Origin: Lucinisca nassula
Lineage: Eukaryota > Mollusca > Bivalvia > Lucinida > Lucinidae
Reading direction: 5' to 3'
NCBI GenBank assembly: GCA_963580285.1
Contig: OY757026.1
Span: 62,559,396 to 62,623,395, forward strand
DNA length: 64,000 bases
Shown: positions 54,001 through 63,769 of the stretch, one piece after another
Layout of the letters: the number at the start of each line of letters is the position of its first letter
Position numbering within the stretch: position 1 is the first letter of the stretch
Program-made: the position numbers and the translations under genes
The notes under the pieces: generated by a model
The model's input: the letters and a program-made list of their open reading frames with translations, nothing else
Told to the model about the DNA's origin: nothing
Database searches by the model: none

Positions 54001-55359
54001 TGTGGTGACACAATGGAGTGTTATGATATTACACAGGAAAATATTCAATTGAAACAGGAAGATGATGATGTTCTGAAGCGCTTATTACAATGGAAAAGAG
54101 GTGGTGACAAACCTCTCTGGTCTACGGTGGCACCGTTCTGCCGAGAACTTAAAGCTTACTGGCATGATTGGGATACTATAGAAGTGAGAGATAACATTTT
54201 ATATAAGAAACGTTTCAGAGATGTTGGAAACGATGCAGAATACTTATTTATGATGCCAGCTGTTCTCCGTAAAGAAGTTTTCCGCCAGTTACACGAAAAT
54301 ATCACTGGTGGACACTTAGGCAGACGTAAAACATATGATAAGATAAGAAAAAGGTTTTACTGGTGCAATATGCACAAAGATGTATCATACTGGTGTAGGA
54401 CGTGCTCAACCTGTGGGTCTAGGAAAATGCCCCACAGGCATGCAAAAGCACCTATGAGGCAATATAATGTTGGATATCCAATGGAACGCATTGGACTGGA
54501 TATATGTGGTCCTTATCCAGTCTCGAAGAAAGGACACAGATATCTGATGGTTGTTTCCTGCTATTTCACAAAATGGGTAGATGCTATACCTTTAAAAACA
54601 CAAGAAGCAAAATATGTTGCTTCGAAATTAGTAAACAAATTCGTATCTATATTTGGTGTGCCCCTGCAATTACATACGGACTTAGGATCGAACTTTGAGT
54701 CTAAAATCTTCCAGGAGGTATGCAAACTTCTGGGAATAGATAAGACTAGGACTACTGTTCGACGACCTCAGTCCGATGGCATGGTTGAGAGAGCTAATCG
54801 CTCTATACAAAACATGATCTCGTCATATATCTCTGACACCCAAAAAGACTGGGATGAGCACATACCACTACTAATGCTAGCATATAGGTCATCTATTCAC
54901 GAAACCACAGGGGTATCCCCTGCAATGATGATGTTTGGCAGAGAATTAACGCTACCGATAGACATGACTCTAGGTAGACCAATTAATGACGACCGGCTCT
55001 GTGCAACGGAGCATGCATACCAGCTTGAACAGAAACTCCTCAATATTCATGATTTTGCTCGGAAACACTTGAACATTTCGAGCGAAAGCATGAAAAGGAG
55101 ATATGATGTTAAGGCCCACAAAATACAATATGAAGTAGGTGATGCAGTCTGGTACTTTAATCCTAAACGTAAAATAGGTTTTAACCCTAAACTTCAAAGG
55201 CCATGGAAAGGACCGATGATTGTTGTTGATCGCCTGAATGAGGTCCTTTTCAGGGTTCAGTCTGGTCCAAAGTCCAAACCATGTATTGTTCATCATGACA
55301 AATTAAAACCTTACTTGGGGGAGGACAAACCAGACTGGTTTAACAGTAAGACAGCATGA
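51034..55359 (+). CDS. pol: Ty3/gypsy Pol polyprotein (protease, RT, RNase H, integrase)
   Basis: 1,441 codons, uninterrupted. Protease: FLVDTGSCCTILSKN at about residue 20, GILGMDFL near 90. RT: VPKRDGTTRFCIDYRRLN near 340, TLDLKSGFHQV near 385, LPFGLINSPSVF near 425, catalytic YLDDIIVYS near 450. RNase H: LLDCDASNVGVGAVLS near 600, ATG-independent motif YFSKCLSRSERQYCTTRKEL near 625, RTDHGSLQWL near 665. Integrase: HHCC finger from HENITGGHLGRRKTYD near 1,085 to CRTCSTC, core DDE residues in RIGLDICGP (near 1,150), HTDLGSN (near 1,213) and MVERANRS (near 1,250). A ~300-residue Cys-rich spacer separates RNase H and integrase. Start: the frame is open from 50,950, overlapping gag by 55 nt, so -1 frameshifting or reinitiation at this ATG are both possible. 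Confidence 0.93.
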   Translation: MEDGYFVAGFIHDRPLAFLVDTGSCCTILSKNLLERWPQETRPCLTPVNLHLVTATGESSPFYGKAEVEITLGSQNLLHDVLFADVKNDGILGMDFLTKHRCDMFLSKNHLLLNGEKIACFRSSVDALPTCSRIVILETVEVPPECEIIVKGRPLDRVNGNSIGVLEPTEKFVERSGLLVAKALVCPELCTVPLRIMNPKNESLMLYKNTVAAMYEPVEIGKHENVNTITTDHDSEEFFLHVEELLSQSSTNLKETQKDSLRSLLYEYKDQFSKSSHDLGCTNLVEHTINTLPDCKPVKLRPYRIPLAKRDFAENEIKTMADKGLIEPSHSAWSAPAVLVPKRDGTTRFCIDYRRLNQLTIPDSHPLPRIDDTLDALGGSCWFSTLDLKSGFHQVSIAEDDRPKTAFSIPGSGLWQWRVLPFGLINSPSVFERLMERVFAGLTFLILLIYLDDIIVYSKTFEEHLENLKVVFERLKNANLKLNPKKCNLLCSKVAFLGHEVSEQGIATDPVKIQAVKDWPQPGSSTEVRQFVGLASYYRKFIPNFATICKPLHKLTEKDTKFAWSEQCQNAFDTIKNLLTTAPILSYPLLQGQHFLLDCDASNVGVGAVLSQLQDGDEKVISYFSKCLSRSERQYCTTRKELLAVVIAVKHFHHYLIGQRFTVRTDHGSLQWLMRFKNCEGQIARWIETLSAYTFTVVHRAGRVHNNADSMSRRPCHNDKCKHCDRYERRYSPEMIADLNKNAGTMSAMKRVALDEGNFGDDKVVTLPCFGSVPHDFAYPNDGGDHVDPLPSDGTIQKHIQSVSFIERDNDPELNGPNITDDDSRGSGAHTSICLGPGAAEVLSSEMSHGMSQIGVPHFTHASINSVCDGVDAEAHEIIKSRRVNYCCCCKWTACYMGDWLDHFEDGTLFGSLFETGDNPGELNVAHAGVATTAAARNDKALCLCEHMMGTSTWNSDNLQFDKGVKHSTCQLCLNVSQQIGGSGQSTSSCGDTMECYDITQENIQLKQEDDDVLKRLLQWKRGGDKPLWSTVAPFCRELKAYWHDWDTIEVRDNILYKKRFRDVGNDAEYLFMMPAVLRKEVFRQLHENITGGHLGRRKTYDKIRKRFYWCNMHKDVSYWCRTCSTCGSRKMPHRHAKAPMRQYNVGYPMERIGLDICGPYPVSKKGHRYLMVVSCYFTKWVDAIPLKTQEAKYVASKLVNKFVSIFGVPLQLHTDLGSNFESKIFQEVCKLLGIDKTRTTVRRPQSDGMVERANRSIQNMISSYISDTQKDWDEHIPLLMLAYRSSIHETTGVSPAMMMFGRELTLPIDMTLGRPINDDRLCATEHAYQLEQKLLNIHDFARKHLNISSESMKRRYDVKAHKIQYEVGDAVWYFNPKRKIGFNPKLQRPWKGPMIVVDRLNEVLFRVQSGPKSKPCIVHHDKLKPYLGEDKPDWFNSKTA

Positions 55360-56006
55360 ACACAAAGACATATATTATTATTTATGTTATAGGCAAACGT
55401 ATATATATATATATATAATAATAAATAAATAATAATAATAAAAAAAAAAAAAAAAAAAAAAATGAATTATCAGTTCTTATTGATGGTGTGAGCTAGTCAA
55501 AGATTTAACATGACCTGTGCCAATTAGCTGGTTATCTTGATCTTTCTTCTACCCATACAGTCTTATTTCTATTCAACCAAATGTATAAGAAAACAAAATA
55601 AAAATAGTAAAAAAAAAAAAAAATAAATAAATAAATAAATAAATAAATAAAAAAAAAAATAAGGAATGTAACATTCCATGTAAGCAACTTGTGTGTCTGT
55701 GACTGTCTGTCCACTGGTGGTTTGGTGGAGTTTGTGTCGAAAGACATACACTTTGAAATTTTTTTAAGTGTTATATGAAATTGTATCAATTCTATGATTT
55801 TTTTTCTGAATTCTTTTAATGAGATAAGCAAAGTATGTTTATTTATGACCACTTTGCGATGAATGTTGCTTTTCACACACTGCATGTTGTATATATGAAT
55901 AGTCCGTGCTGAATGTTTTTTTTATTCTCTTTTTTTTTTTTTAGTTGACTTGAGATGACTGCGTTTTTAGATTGTGGCATTTCCTGAGTGACCTTTTCTC
56001 ACTAAT
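55360..56006. other. 3' flank of the Ty3/gypsy element; AT-rich, no LTR found
   Basis: It contains an (AT)n run at 55,402-55,418, an A tract at 55,440-55,462, (AAAT)n at 55,610-55,660 and T-rich stretches. I compared it by eye with 47,287-49,386 and saw no LTR copy and no clear polypurine tract followed by TGTAACG. No gene. Confidence 0.55.
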
Positions 56007-59000
56007 TATGTCTCCCCCGAAAAAATTTTTTTCGGAGAGACATATTGTTTTTCCCCCGGGCGTCTGTCTGTCTGTCCGTCTGTCCGTCTGTCTGTCACAC
56101 ATTCGTGTCCGCTCTGTAACTTGAAAACCGTTAGAGCTATCTTCACGAAACTTCGTATAAATATTAATCAGCATTAGACGACGTGCAGTGCGCAAGAACC
56201 ATAACTCTCGCATTTATGCTTTTTGAATTATCTCCCTTGGAAGTTTGTTGGTATGTATATATGTATGGGCAAATCCTGTCCGGTCAATAACTTTCTTATT
56301 TTTTGATGGATTTTAAAATTACTCGGCAGAAATATTAACAACCATAAGACGATGTGTGGTGCGCATGAGGCAGGTCGGTACCTCAAAGGTCAAGGTCATA
56401 CTTAGAGGTCAAAGGTCAAAAAAGGGGCCTTTTTTCGTATTTGGTCAATAACTTTCTTATTTTGAGATGGATTTTAAAATTACTTGGCATAATTATTAAC
56501 AACCATAAGACAATGTGTGGTGCGCATGAGGCAGGTCTGTTCCTCAAAGGTCAAGGTCATACTTAGAGGTCAAAGGTCAAAAAAGGGGCCTTTTTTTCGT
56601 ATTTGGTCAATAACTTTCTAATTTTGAGATGGATATTAAAATTACTTGGCATAATTATTAACAATCATGAGACGATGTGTGGTGCACATGAGGCAGGTCG
56701 GTACCTCAAAGGTCAAGGTCATACTTAGAGGTCAAAGGTCAAAAAGTGGGCCTTTTTTTCGTATTTGGTCAATAACTTTCTTATTTTGAGATGGATTTTG
56801 AAATCACATGGCAGAAATGTGAACCAATATAAGGCGATGTGTTGCGCGCAAGACCCAGGTTGGTACCTCAAAGGTCAAGGTCATACTTAGAGGTCAAAGG
56901 TAAAAAAAGGGGCCTTTTTTCGGGTTTTGTCAATAACTTGCCTATTTTTAAATAGAATTTGAAGTTACTTGGCAAACATGTTAACTATCATGGGACGATG
57001 TGTTGCATGCATGATTCAGTTTGGTACCTAAAATGTCAAGGTCATACATAGAGGTCAAAGGTAAAAAAGAGGCCTTTTTTCGTGTTTGGTCAATAACTTT
57101 CTTATTTTTAGATGGATTTTGAAATTGCTAGGCAGAAATGTTAACCACCATGAGATGATGTGTTGCACGCATGACCCAGTTTAATACCTGAAAGGTCAAG
57201 GTCATACATTGAGGTTAAAGGTAAAAAAAGGGCCTTTTTTGTGTTCTGTCAATAACTTTCTTATTATGCCCCCAACTTTGAAAAAGTTGGAGGGGCATAT
57301 TGGTTCTGGTTCGTTCGTCCGTTCGTCCGTCAGTTACGCTTTTGATGCATAGCATAACTAAAGAACCGTGTATGCTAGGGTTTTGAAATTTCATATATGG
57401 ATTCCTCATGGAAAATTAGCTTACGCATATTTTTTTTCTCGTCCGGATTATGCCCCCTTCAAGAGTTATTGCCCTTTGAATTTTTTTTTTAATAAAATCT
57501 TGTCAGCAAGATATCTCAAAAACTATTGGAGCTAGAGCCTCCAAAGTTGGTGAATATATTGATGGTGATGAGTAGATGAACTGATTAACTTTTGACAAAA
57601 TTCCAATAAATACTTTGTGAGTTATGGCACTTTGTCATTTTGGTAATTTGTGCCCATTGTAATGTATGCTAAAAGTGATGCATAGCATAACTTTAGAACC
57701 GTGTATGCTAGGGTTTTGACATTTCTTATATGGATTCCTCATGGAAAATTAGCTGACGCGTATTTTTTTTCTCGTCCGGAATATGCCCCTTTCAAGAGTT
57801 ATTGCCCTTTGAAATTTTTTTAATAAAATCTTGTCAGCAAGATATCTCAATAACTATTGGAGCTAGAGCCTCCAAAGTTGGTGAATAGATTGTTGGTGAT
57901 GAGTAGATGAATTGATTAACTTATGACAAAATTCCGAAAAATACTTAGTGAGTTATGGCCCTTTGTCATTTTGGTAATTTGTGCCCATTGTAATGTATGC
58001 TAAAAGTGATGCATAGCATAACTTTAGAACCGTGTATGCTATAGTTTTGAAATTTCATATATGCATTTCTGATGGAAAATAAGCTGACGCGTATTTTTTT
58101 TCTCGTCCGGATTATGCCCCTTTCAAGAGTTATTGCCCTTTGAAATTTTTTTAATAAAATCTTGTCAGCAAGATATCTCAAAAACTATTGGAGCTAGAGC
58201 CTTGAAAGTTGGTGAATATATTGTTGGTGATGAGTAGATGAATTGATTAACTTATGACAAAATTCCGAAAAATACTTAGTGAGTTATGGCCCTTTGTCAT
58301 TTTGGTAATTTGTGCCCATTGTAATGTATGCTAAAAGTGATGCATAGCATAACTTTAGAACCGTGTATGCTATAGTTTTGAAATTTCATATATGCATTTC
58401 TGATGGAAAATAAGCTGACGCGTATTTTTTTTCTCGTCCGGATTATGCCCCTTTCAAGAGTTATTGCCCTTTGAATTGTTTTTAATAAAATCTTGTCAGC
58501 AAAATATCTCAAACACTATTGGAGCTAGACCCTTGAAAGTTGTTGAGTATATTGGTGGTGATGAGTATATGAACTGATTAACTTTTGACAAAATTCCGAA
58601 AAATACTTTGCGAGTTATGGCCCTTTGTCATTTTGGTAATTTGTGCCCATTGTAATGAATGCTAAAAGTGATGCATAGCAGAACTTTAGAACTGTGTATG
58701 CTATGGTTTTGAAATTTCATATATGCATTCCTAATGGAAAATAAGCTGACGCGTATTTTTTTTCTCATCCGGATTATGCCCCTTTCAAGAGTTATTGCCC
58801 TTTGAATTTTTTTTTAATAAAATCTTGTCAGCAAGATATCTCAAAAACTATTGGAGCTAGAGGCTTGAAAGTTGGACCATGAGTCATGTGCAAGACCTAG
58901 GTCCATACCTCCAATGTCAAGGTCATACCTCAAAGGTAAAAAAAAAGGACAGTCAATAACTTCCTTAATCTTTGATGGATTATGAAATTACTTGGCAGAA

Positions 59001-59269
59001 ATGTTAACCATCATGAGACAATGTGTTGTACCGCAAAGGTCAAGGCCATACTTAGAGGTCAAAGGTAAAAAAGTGCTTTTTTTGTTTACGGCCAATAACT
59101 TTTTTATTTTTTTATGAACATTTTTAAAGTTACTATGCAGAAATGTTCATCTTCATTATATGATGTGTTGCACACAAGACCCAGCTCAATACCTCCAATG
59201 TCAAGGTTATACTTAGCAGTCAAAAACGGGGGAGACATCTGTGTTTTTGTAGAAAAACAAATTCTAGTT
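56007..59269. mobile_element. Tandem-repeat element, ~165 bp units, with nested second array
   Basis: The head TATGTCTCCCCCGAAAAAAT, TTTTTTCGGAGAGACATA is a strong hairpin, followed by (GTCTGTCC)n. Units hold GGTCAATAACTTTCTTATTT, ACTTGGCATAATTATTAACA and CTCAAAGGTCAAGGTCATAC, TTAGAGGTCAAAGGTC. The tail is GGGGGAGACATCTGTGTTTT. The unit is homologous to that at 34,694-35,512. Confidence 0.7.
57264..58873. mobile_element. Nested tandem-repeat element, ~330 bp units
   Basis: The head TATGCCCCCAACTTTGAAAA, AGTTGGAGGGGCATA hairpin is followed by TTCGTTCGTCCGTTCGTCCG. About five ~335 bp units follow (GATGCATAGCATAACTTTAG, ACCGTGTATGCTA ... GGAGCTAGAGCCTCCAAAGT ... GAGTTATGGCCCTTTGTCAT). It is inserted within a unit of the outer element (CAATAACTTTCTTAT|TATGCCC), with the outer copy partly deleted on the right. 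Confidence 0.72.
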
Positions 59270-59790
59270 TGCCAAAGCTGATCATTGTCTCTGTTTGTAC
59301 TCCTTATTGTCTCTCCTGACGATAACCCGCCGAAACACCCGAGTTGCTGAAGGTGACTGTTGTATCTTGACCTGAAACAGAAAGCATACAATTAAATAAT
59401 ATTAACATGTTTATATATAAAGGCAATATTCAGGAGTCGGGTAAAAGTCCCACAAAATTGGAAGCAACGTCTCCAAAATGACCTTTAGTGTTGACGGGGA
59501 CGTTAAACCTCAAACGAAACAAAATCTAAGCAATAGTAAGGATACAATTCTATCGCCTTACACCTTCCATCCATGATACCAGGGGTATAGACACTCAAAC
59601 ATTTTTCATTGACGACATGATTTAACCTGACCGAAAGTTTACATCTACTGATGAGCTGTGTGCTGTCTTGGTGTCTTGGACAGGAGATGGGGATAGAATT
59701 GCATCAGTTCCTGATATCCTGCCTATTGCTGTTGGTGTTGATATACAAGGTAGCATATTATACTAAGTGATGTTGGCACTTATATTATAG
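59270..59790. other. Upstream region of the zinc-finger/T1 gene; SINE 2 tail and possible exon
   Basis: 59,438-59,524 is a SINE family 2 3' end (GGGTAAAAGTCCCACAAAAT ... GACGTTAAACCTCAAAC). 59,638-59,749 may be an exon: it is open in two frames and ends CAAG|GTAGCA. The first frame encodes FTSTDELCAVLVSWTGDGDR, IASVPDILPIAVGVDIQ but exits in phase 1. The second has an ATG at 59,651 and exits in phase 0, as the next exon needs, but reads as a Leu-rich hydrophobic peptide. The intron would be only 41 nt. Unresolved. Confidence 0.3.
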
Positions 59791-62355
59791 GGGTTCCACT
59801 ATCTATGCCTGAAGTGTAAGAGGGTACCGAGGTTCTTCAAGGGCAAAGCTGATGTCAAAAGACATTTACAAGAACAGCACTCTGGGATTCAATTCCAGTG
59901 CAGCATCTGTGGATACCTATTTCATAGACGGAATATATCACACACCTGTAATGCCTCAGAGGATGATATGGAGTATGTCGACCCTATCTCAGGAATCTAT
60001 GGAGAGCCAGCAAAACAGAAATTGAAGAAATTTATTAATGAGGAGCAAGACAACTACTGGCGGTTTGTGGGAACTATGGATGAACTGGACCAACCTGAAA
60101 GCCCTTTTCCTGGATTGCGCTCTGTTGTTGTACGACCTGACCCTCCAAGGGAACCAAGACCACGCAAGAGAAGAGACAGAACTCCTGAATCCCTTGGATC
60201 ACCAGAATCCATTGTGCTGGTGGAACCGCCAAGGAAGAAACAACAAGTTGATGAACTTTTGCGAGACTTGGCCTGTACTCCCTCCATATCATCTTCATCT
60301 AGTTCATCCTCCTCATCAAGTTCTTCATCATCATCTGAAGATGAAAGTGATACAGAATCTGAACACAACAAACATACTAAAGAAGGAAAACACAAAAAGA
60401 AAGTTACAAAGAGAGTTGATAAAAATAAACAATTAAAAGTTGTATCAGATAAAGAAAAGAAAACAGAGAAACCTAATAAGAATTATGAACATGTAGGTCA
60501 GAACAAAGTAAAGGGGAATGTTAAAGGACGTGGAAAAGAGGTGGAAAATGTAAGAAAAGGAACAAAGAAAGATAAAGAAATTGAGAAAAGTGTAAGTAAA
60601 GGGAAAGAAATAATACCAGATAATAATGAGACCCAGAGAAGAGAGACAAAGACTGATAAAGAAAAAGAAAAGAGAAAAGAAAATGAAACAATGAAAAATG
60701 TTGATAAAGGACAGGAAATTACTGAGGAAAATAGTGGAAAGGAATCAGAAACCAGTAGAAAGAATAATGTAGAGAATAATGTAGAGATAAGTGTAGATAA
60801 GGAAACTGAAAACAGTAATAGTGAAGAGAAACGAACAGTGCAAGATGTAAATAGAAAACAGGGAAAAGAAACAGAAATCAGTGAAGAAAAGGATAAAGAA
60901 ATAAGTGAAGAAAACGAAATTGAGAAAAGTAATGTTTCTGAAAGTGAAATAGTTGAAAATCAAGTAATGGAAACTGATGTAAGTGAAGAAAGAGACAATG
61001 ACAAAACTCAAGAGGTAGAAACAGAAAGTAATGTGGAAAAAGACAATGATAAAACTCAGAAAGAGAGAGAAATAACTGAAGGAAAGGATAGTGGAGCTGA
61101 AATAAGGACAGAAGTTACGGAAAATTGTGAAAAGGGAGGAAATAATTCAAGGAAAGATAAACAAACTATGAAAGAAAATGACAGAAAGGATAGAAAATCA
61201 GTTGCGAATGTAAATGATAAGAGTGATAAAAATCAGATAGTGACTGTAGGAAGTGATGTTAAGGCAGATAAAGTCAGTGACAGCAAAAGAATAAATGAAA
61301 AAGAAAAACAGACTCAAATCAAGCAGCTTCAAAGCAAGCGAGATGTGGATAAGACAAATAATGCAAAGAAAGCCACTAATGATAAAAACTGCAATAGAAA
61401 TAGTGCTAAAGTTGGGGATGTAGTGTCGGAAAATAAGGAACCTAAACATGACGAAATAAAGAAAATGACAGTTAAAGACTTCCAAGCAAGAAAATATGAA
61501 GAAGAAAACAGAAACGAACCTATTCTTGACATAATTATGCATGAAATGACACAGACATATTCTAATACTAATGCTCTTTCCCCCATTAATGACATGCCAG
61601 TCCCCAGTTTTACGGAACCTGAAAATGCCCCCAGTTTTACTGAAACTGACAATGCCCCCAGTTTTAATGAAACTATAAATGCAGTAGCAAGCATTAGCTG
61701 TACCACTGTAGAAGAGACATATGAAAGAGCAGTTAATGTAATAACAGAGTGTGCTGCTGACTTAATGCACGAGTTAATTTCACATGAAGAGACGGACAGT
61801 CTGGTAGATCAGGAGATTGAAAGTTATGTGACGAAACAAATAATGAAAGATGTAGATATGGAAATGAGCAAAGATGAAACACCATTAACAAGAATAGCTG
61901 AAAAGAGGAAATGCAATGAAATGGAACAGAACACTGTTGGAAGCAAGAAAGTAAATTATGAAAACAAGGATGAAACTGAAGTTGATGAAGACTTGGCATA
62001 CATTCAAAAGATTCAAGGCCACAGGGTCCTTCTTAATATTGGAGGTGTAAGATTCGAGACCTGCAGACTTACCTTACAGAAAGATCCTGATTCGTTACTT
62101 TCGAAGTTGTTCACCAGACAGTCTCCAATCATAGTCCAGGGTAATAGTATTTTCCTGGACAGGGATCCGGCTCACTTCAAGGTCATACTGAATTATCTTC
62201 GGAATGACTGTGAAGTGGATCCGGCGTCTCTGCCTAGGGAAATAAGACACCTCCTTGAGCTGAAAAGAGAATGTGACTACTATAGAATCAAAGGTCTTCG
62301 TAAGATTGTCAAAAGAAGGTTGAAACACGTTAATGAACTCTGTGGTGTGGAGTGA
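59791..62355 (+). CDS. C2H2-like zinc finger / charged linker / T1-BTB (KCTD-like) protein
   Basis: One large terminal exon, acceptor CTTATATTATAG|, open in phase 0 to the stop at 62,353-62,355. Residues numbered from the exon start: 4-28 YLCLKCKRVPRFFKGKADVK, RHLQEQH, a C-x2-C-x14/15-H-x4/5-H finger; 33-50 FQCSICGYLFHRRNISHTC, a second, less regular Cys/His motif. Then a Ser run (about 60,293-60,341), a ~400-residue Lys/Glu/Asn/Ser-rich disordered stretch (60,380-61,540) and three NAPSFxET repeats (about 61,605-61,680). The C-terminus from 62,020 is a T1/BTB tetramerisation domain: HRVLLNIGGVRFETCRLTLQ, DPDSLLSKLFT, FLDRDPAHFKVILNYLRNDC and RECDYYRIKGL. T1 domains assemble KCTD proteins, often as Cullin-3 adaptors, and K+ channels; no channel segments exist here. 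If translation starts at the first ATG (59,968) the fingers would be lost. I know no named family with this architecture. Confidence 0.8.
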   Translation, partial: GFHYLCLKCKRVPRFFKGKADVKRHLQEQHSGIQFQCSICGYLFHRRNISHTCNASEDDMEYVDPISGIYGEPAKQKLKKFINEEQDNYWRFVGTMDELDQPESPFPGLRSVVVRPDPPREPRPRKRRDRTPESLGSPESIVLVEPPRKKQQVDELLRDLACTPSISSSSSSSSSSSSSSSSEDESDTESEHNKHTKEGKHKKKVTKRVDKNKQLKVVSDKEKKTEKPNKNYEHVGQNKVKGNVKGRGKEVENVRKGTKKDKEIEKSVSKGKEIIPDNNETQRRETKTDKEKEKRKENETMKNVDKGQEITEENSGKESETSRKNNVENNVEISVDKETENSNSEEKRTVQDVNRKQGKETEISEEKDKEISEENEIEKSNVSESEIVENQVMETDVSEERDNDKTQEVETESNVEKDNDKTQKEREITEGKDSGAEIRTEVTENCEKGGNNSRKDKQTMKENDRKDRKSVANVNDKSDKNQIVTVGSDVKADKVSDSKRINEKEKQTQIKQLQSKRDVDKTNNAKKATNDKNCNRNSAKVGDVVSENKEPKHDEIKKMTVKDFQARKYEEENRNEPILDIIMHEMTQTYSNTNALSPINDMPVPSFTEPENAPSFTETDNAPSFNETINAVASISCTTVEETYERAVNVITECAADLMHELISHEETDSLVDQEIESYVTKQIMKDVDMEMSKDETPLTRIAEKRKCNEMEQNTVGSKKVNYENKDETEVDEDLAYIQKIQGHRVLLNIGGVRFETCRLTLQKDPDSLLSKLFTRQSPIIVQGNSIFLDRDPAHFKVILNYLRNDCEVDPASLPREIRHLLELKRECDYYRIKGLRKIVKRRLKHVNELCGVE

Positions 62356-63769
62356 AAGGATGAGCACCTGTTTCAACCATGAATTATCATGTTTGTTTAT
62401 GCCTCAATACATGAAAATATTATCTGCTGTGGTTCATACATCGATATGGACTTATCACCTGCTGTTGGTTCATAAATCAATGTGAACTAATTAAATGTTG
62501 TTGGTTCATATTTCTATATGAACTGAATTATTGCTGCGTGTTCATGTTTGTGTATGAACACAACCTTGATGGCCAGATGTTCCCGAGATGACCAGATGTT
62601 GGAAGCTTATCTATCAAGTCTTCGCGAATTAAAGACATCGCGTCTAAATTAAACCTAAATTTGTGATATTACTCGCGTTTTATTTTTAAGTATTAAAAAA
62701 TGACTTTATCACAAGAAACAATGGACTACACTTGACTACAAAAATAACATAATCAGAGACAATTTAATCATACTGAACACCAGTGGGAGGATGACGACGG
62801 AATTAGTTAAATTAGTATAGTTTAGATATATGATTATTAGATTTGTATAGAATTGTTTATAAATGATGTAAACCACCATATTTTTGGAAAATTGTGACAA
62901 TGAATATTCTTTTGCATATTTTTTAAGCAACAACGTCAATAACATAATATGTACCTTCAATATTGCCATATGTCTGTAAGCATAATATCCAATAGCCTGC
63001 AAAGTTAAGAATCTTCTTTTATCTTCAGGAACATGTTGTTTTTTTAACTGTTTTGATCACGTTTATCAATTGCAACGATAAACCTTATAGTCATGTTTTT
63101 ATTCAGAGATGTCGACCTGTACATTCTAGCTATTGGACATTCATGATTTTTTTTTTTTAAATGTCTTTTCTCAAAGAGAAACATTTTTATGCAAATAAGT
63201 CAAAGGTGTTTCATCTTACTTATGATGATGACTTATCATAACTTTCAATGAAATTTCTGTTGATACGAAAGAATTTTGGGACAAGTGTCTGTATGTGCAC
63301 AAGTATAAGAATCAAACAAATGGTTCTTAGATATTATTTTCTTATGATTGTGCAGACAATTTGTTGGTTAGTAAAGACTTAGTCTGAATAGCTCAAGTCT
63401 GAATAACTAAGATAATCATATACATATGGCCAATCTGAAATACTGCACACTCTTTAACTTTGCCATTTAATGTGAAATGTTGTTTATTTACTAATAGCTT
63501 ACTTTCTGCGAATGCAGGGATAATGGAAATGTATTAAAGTCTGGGGATATTTGCTGTCGGCATCGATCCACACACTGTAATACAAGGGGAACATGCTTGT
63601 TACTTTTGAGTAATTAACTGATCAGAGACCTCGGACCCAAGTGGGAAGGTCACAATTTGTAGACATTTTCCCCTCTGACTCTAATGCAGTCGCAGAATGT
63701 GCTATTTTATATATGTGTATGACATCCTTCGTATGTTTATATGTTTATTCTTTATTGACTGCCAATAAG
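62356..63769 (+). other. 3' UTR/intergenic, no gene recognised
   Basis: 62,400-62,560 has three ~50 bp repeats of TGTTGGTTCATA..TATGAACT type just after the stop codon. The rest is AT-rich without motifs, and no phosphatase exon was seen on either strand. Confidence 0.45.

Noticed and set aside
55360..55470. A tract after pol as a poly(A) tail of a retroposed gypsy transcript
   Set aside because: The 5' end includes U3 with intact TG-type terminus, which a retroposed mRNA would lack; the A tract is part of a broader A/AT microsatellite. The missing 3' LTR remains unexplained.
60054..61999. Antisense ORFs opposite the Ser-run and Lys/Glu-rich region of the T1 gene
   Set aside because: They arise from the biased composition (poly-Ser, poly-Lys/Glu) of the sense frame and contain no domain.
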